Source: Candidatus Sumerlaeota bacterium
Lineage (GTDB): Bacteria; Sumerlaeota; Sumerlaeia; MWCT01; JAGHBZ01
Length of the DNA stretch: 7,055 nt
Assembly (NCBI GenBank): GCA_021160705.1
Contig: JAGHBZ010000278.1
Location: forward strand, 1 to 7,055
Reading direction: 5' to 3'
A program made the position numbers and the translations under genes. Positions within the stretch are counted from its first letter, which is position 1. Every line of letters begins with the position of its first letter. The notes below the pieces were generated by a model. That model did not search any database. It worked only from the letters and a program-made list of their open reading frames with translations, and had not been told where the DNA came from. This document shows, one piece after another, positions 5,294 to 7,055 of the stretch.

Positions 5294-7055
5294 ATGTGTG
5301 GTATCTGCGGAAAGATATATATAGATAGAAACCGAAAAGTAGAACCCCGAATTATCGAGCAGATGGCTCATCTGCTCCAGCATCGTGGACCTGACGAAGA
5401 AGGACATTATATCCACGACAACGTTGGACTGGGGCATAAACGACTGTCAATCATTGACCTCGCCTCTGGACGGCAACCCATCTCAACCCCTGACCGTTCA
5501 TTAACAATCGTGTATAATGGAGAGATTTACAACTATCGCGTTCTTCGTGATGAGCTGATTAAGAAAGGACACAAATTTACCACCAATTCAGACACTGAAG
5601 TCATTCTTCATCTCTTTGAAGATGAGAAAGAAAGGTGTCTGGAGAAGCTCTGGGGTATGTTTGCATTTGCCATCTGGGACGATAAGAATCAGCAGTTATT
5701 CCTTGCCCGTGACCGAGTCGGTAAAAAACCCCTTTATTATACACTGCTTGATGATTGTTTTCTCTTTGCATCTGAGCTGAAATCTTTGCTGGTTGACCCG
5801 GCAGTAAGACGCGACGTCAACGATGAAGGTATCCACGACTACCTCACCTATCAATACGTTCCATATCCCAATACCATTTTCAGAGGTATCTACAAACTTC
5901 CACCAGCGAGTTACCTGATTTTTTCGCAAGGAAAGGTGCGTGTGTATCGTTACTGGGAGTTACACTATGAGCCCAAACGTCACATCACCTTTGAGCAAGC
6001 TAAAGAAGAAACCCTCGCTTTACTGGATGATGCAGTGAAGATTCGACTTGAGAGTGAAGTACCTTTAGGGGTTTTTCTCAGTGGTGGTGTGGATTCCTCG
6101 GCAGTAGTTGCATTTATGCGTCGTCACATCACTGGAGAACTGAAAACGTTCAGTATTGGATTTGAAGAGGAGGAATTCAATGAACTCCCTTATGCCCGGC
6201 AGATTGCTCAACTATTTGAGACAAAACATCAGGAGTTTATCGTCCATCCAGATGCTGTTGAGACACTGCCGAAACTGGTCTGGCATTTTGACGAGCCGTA
6301 TGCTGACTCCTCTGCATTGCCCACATATTACGTTGCCCAGATGGCTCGCCAGTACGTCACAGTTGCACTTAATGGAGATGGTGGCGACGAGAGCTTTTGT
6401 GGATATACCCGGTATCAGGGGTTTCGTCCGTTCCAGACATTCAGCCGAATACCTGAGGTATTACGGCGATACATTCTGAGTCCTTTATCCCGAATTATGT
6501 TTGAGAATTTTCCCAACAATGTGTTTTTCGAGAAGCTTTATTACGTGACCCAGGTCTCGCTTATGGACGAAGAGAGACGATACGCTCAGATGATGCTGAT
6601 TTTTCGTGACTATATGAAACCACTTATGTATGGTGAGCGATTACGCCCACTGGTGGAAAAAAAAGACTCCATACAGCGTACATTGGCTCTTATGCAAAAT
6701 AATCGACTCCACGAGTTGATTGATAAAATGACTTATTCCGATATTATGACCTATCTAGCTGATGACCTCCTGCCAAAGATGGACAGAATGTCTATGGCAC
6801 ATAGCCTGGAGGCACGTTCACCATTTCTTGACCATCGGATTATGGAGTTTGCTGCAAGTCTGCCTGCAGAAATACGATTTCGGAACAATACCCTTAAATA
6901 TCTCCTGAAACACGCACTTAGCTCAGTGCTGCCTGAAGAGATTCTCTGGCGAAAAAAGAAAGGATTTGGTGTTCCTATAAGTCACTGGTTTCAAAAAGAG
7001 TTGTTTGAGTTTGCCCGCGACATCCTGCTGTCCACTCGTGCTGCCCAACGTGGGC
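5294..7055 (+). CDS. asnB: Asparagine synthetase B-type glutamine amidotransferase, 3' end cut by window
   Basis: The frame is open for 587 codons to the window edge with no frameshift; relatives of this long type run a little over 600 residues, so only a short C-terminal tail should be missing. The enzyme makes asparagine from aspartate, ATP and glutamine in the cytoplasm; close relatives in surface-glycan loci amidate other carboxylates. N-terminal glutaminase domain: catalytic Cys2 (M-C-G-I-C-G), R50-L-S-I-I-D-L, Y-N75-G-E-I-Y-N, and S-D100-T-E. Synthetase domain: the ATP-binding loop S263-G-G-V-D-S-S, D333-E-P-Y-A-D-S-S, G-D-G-G-D365-E, and M496-D-R-M-S-M ... E-A-R-S-P-F-L-D-H. The segment after G-D-G-G-D-E reads S-F-C-G-Y rather than the usual L-F-G-G-Y. 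Start choice: the ATG that puts Cys2 at the N terminus is the only one that gives an active enzyme. The ribosome site is weak (AGGA at 5276-5279, 14 bp away). Confidence 0.93.
   Translation, partial: MCGICGKIYIDRNRKVEPRIIEQMAHLLQHRGPDEEGHYIHDNVGLGHKRLSIIDLASGRQPISTPDRSLTIVYNGEIYNYRVLRDELIKKGHKFTTNSDTEVILHLFEDEKERCLEKLWGMFAFAIWDDKNQQLFLARDRVGKKPLYYTLLDDCFLFASELKSLLVDPAVRRDVNDEGIHDYLTYQYVPYPNTIFRGIYKLPPASYLIFSQGKVRVYRYWELHYEPKRHITFEQAKEETLALLDDAVKIRLESEVPLGVFLSGGVDSSAVVAFMRRHITGELKTFSIGFEEEEFNELPYARQIAQLFETKHQEFIVHPDAVETLPKLVWHFDEPYADSSALPTYYVAQMARQYVTVALNGDGGDESFCGYTRYQGFRPFQTFSRIPEVLRRYILSPLSRIMFENFPNNVFFEKLYYVTQVSLMDEERRYAQMMLIFRDYMKPLMYGERLRPLVEKKDSIQRTLALMQNNRLHELIDKMTYSDIMTYLADDLLPKMDRMSMAHSLEARSPFLDHRIMEFAASLPAEIRFRNNTLKYLLKHALSSVLPEEILWRKKKGFGVPISHWFQKELFEFARDILLSTRAAQRG

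Noticed and set aside
6156..6479. A 107-codon open frame inside asnB in another frame.
   Set aside because: It overlaps the conserved synthetase motifs of asnB, which reads through without interruption.

Overview
The window is an ordinary-looking but poorly characterised stretch of a bacterial chromosome. Moderate GC in the genes, AT-rich gaps, strong GGAGG ribosome sites, sigma70-type promoters, a lipoprotein signal and a secreted beta-sandwich protein all fit a bacterium, probably one with an outer membrane. I cannot name the phylum from the sequence. The mix of an HxGD-type PIG-L deacetylase, a tandem GNAT protein and a divergent ROK regulator is reminiscent of uncultivated environmental phyla; that is an impression only.

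Layout. (1) Positions 1-273 (+) hold the C-terminal part of a Rieske-type [2Fe-2S] protein whose start lies before the window. (2) Positions 4242-289 (-) hold four co-directional genes in transcription order: a ROK-family repressor-like regulator, a lipoprotein of unknown family, a two-domain GNAT acetyltransferase and a PIG-L/LmbE-type deacetylase. The lipoprotein and GNAT genes are 2 bp apart; the other gaps are about 65 bp. The last gene converges on the Rieske gene with 15 bp between stop codons. (3) Positions 5026-4394 (-) hold a small secreted protein with a carbohydrate-binding-like beta-sandwich domain. (4) Positions 5294-7055 (+) hold an asparagine synthetase B-type amidotransferase, divergent from the secreted protein and running off the right edge.

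Regulation. The regulator has a good promoter (TTGACA, 17 bp, TAGATA) whose spacer contains an 11-bp palindrome, a textbook position for an autoregulatory operator. The secreted-protein gene has TTGACA, 16 bp, CATAAT with a 17-bp palindrome over the expected transcription start. A weaker promoter fits asnB.

How the genes may work together. A sugar-responsive type of regulator leads a unit containing an N-deacetylase and an N-acetyltransferase, next to an exported lectin-like protein and an amidotransferase of a type often seen in surface-glycan loci. This is consistent with modification of an amino-sugar compound or surface glycan, but no substrate can be read from the sequence. Nothing here is a recognisable defence system, mobile element, CRISPR array or RNA gene.
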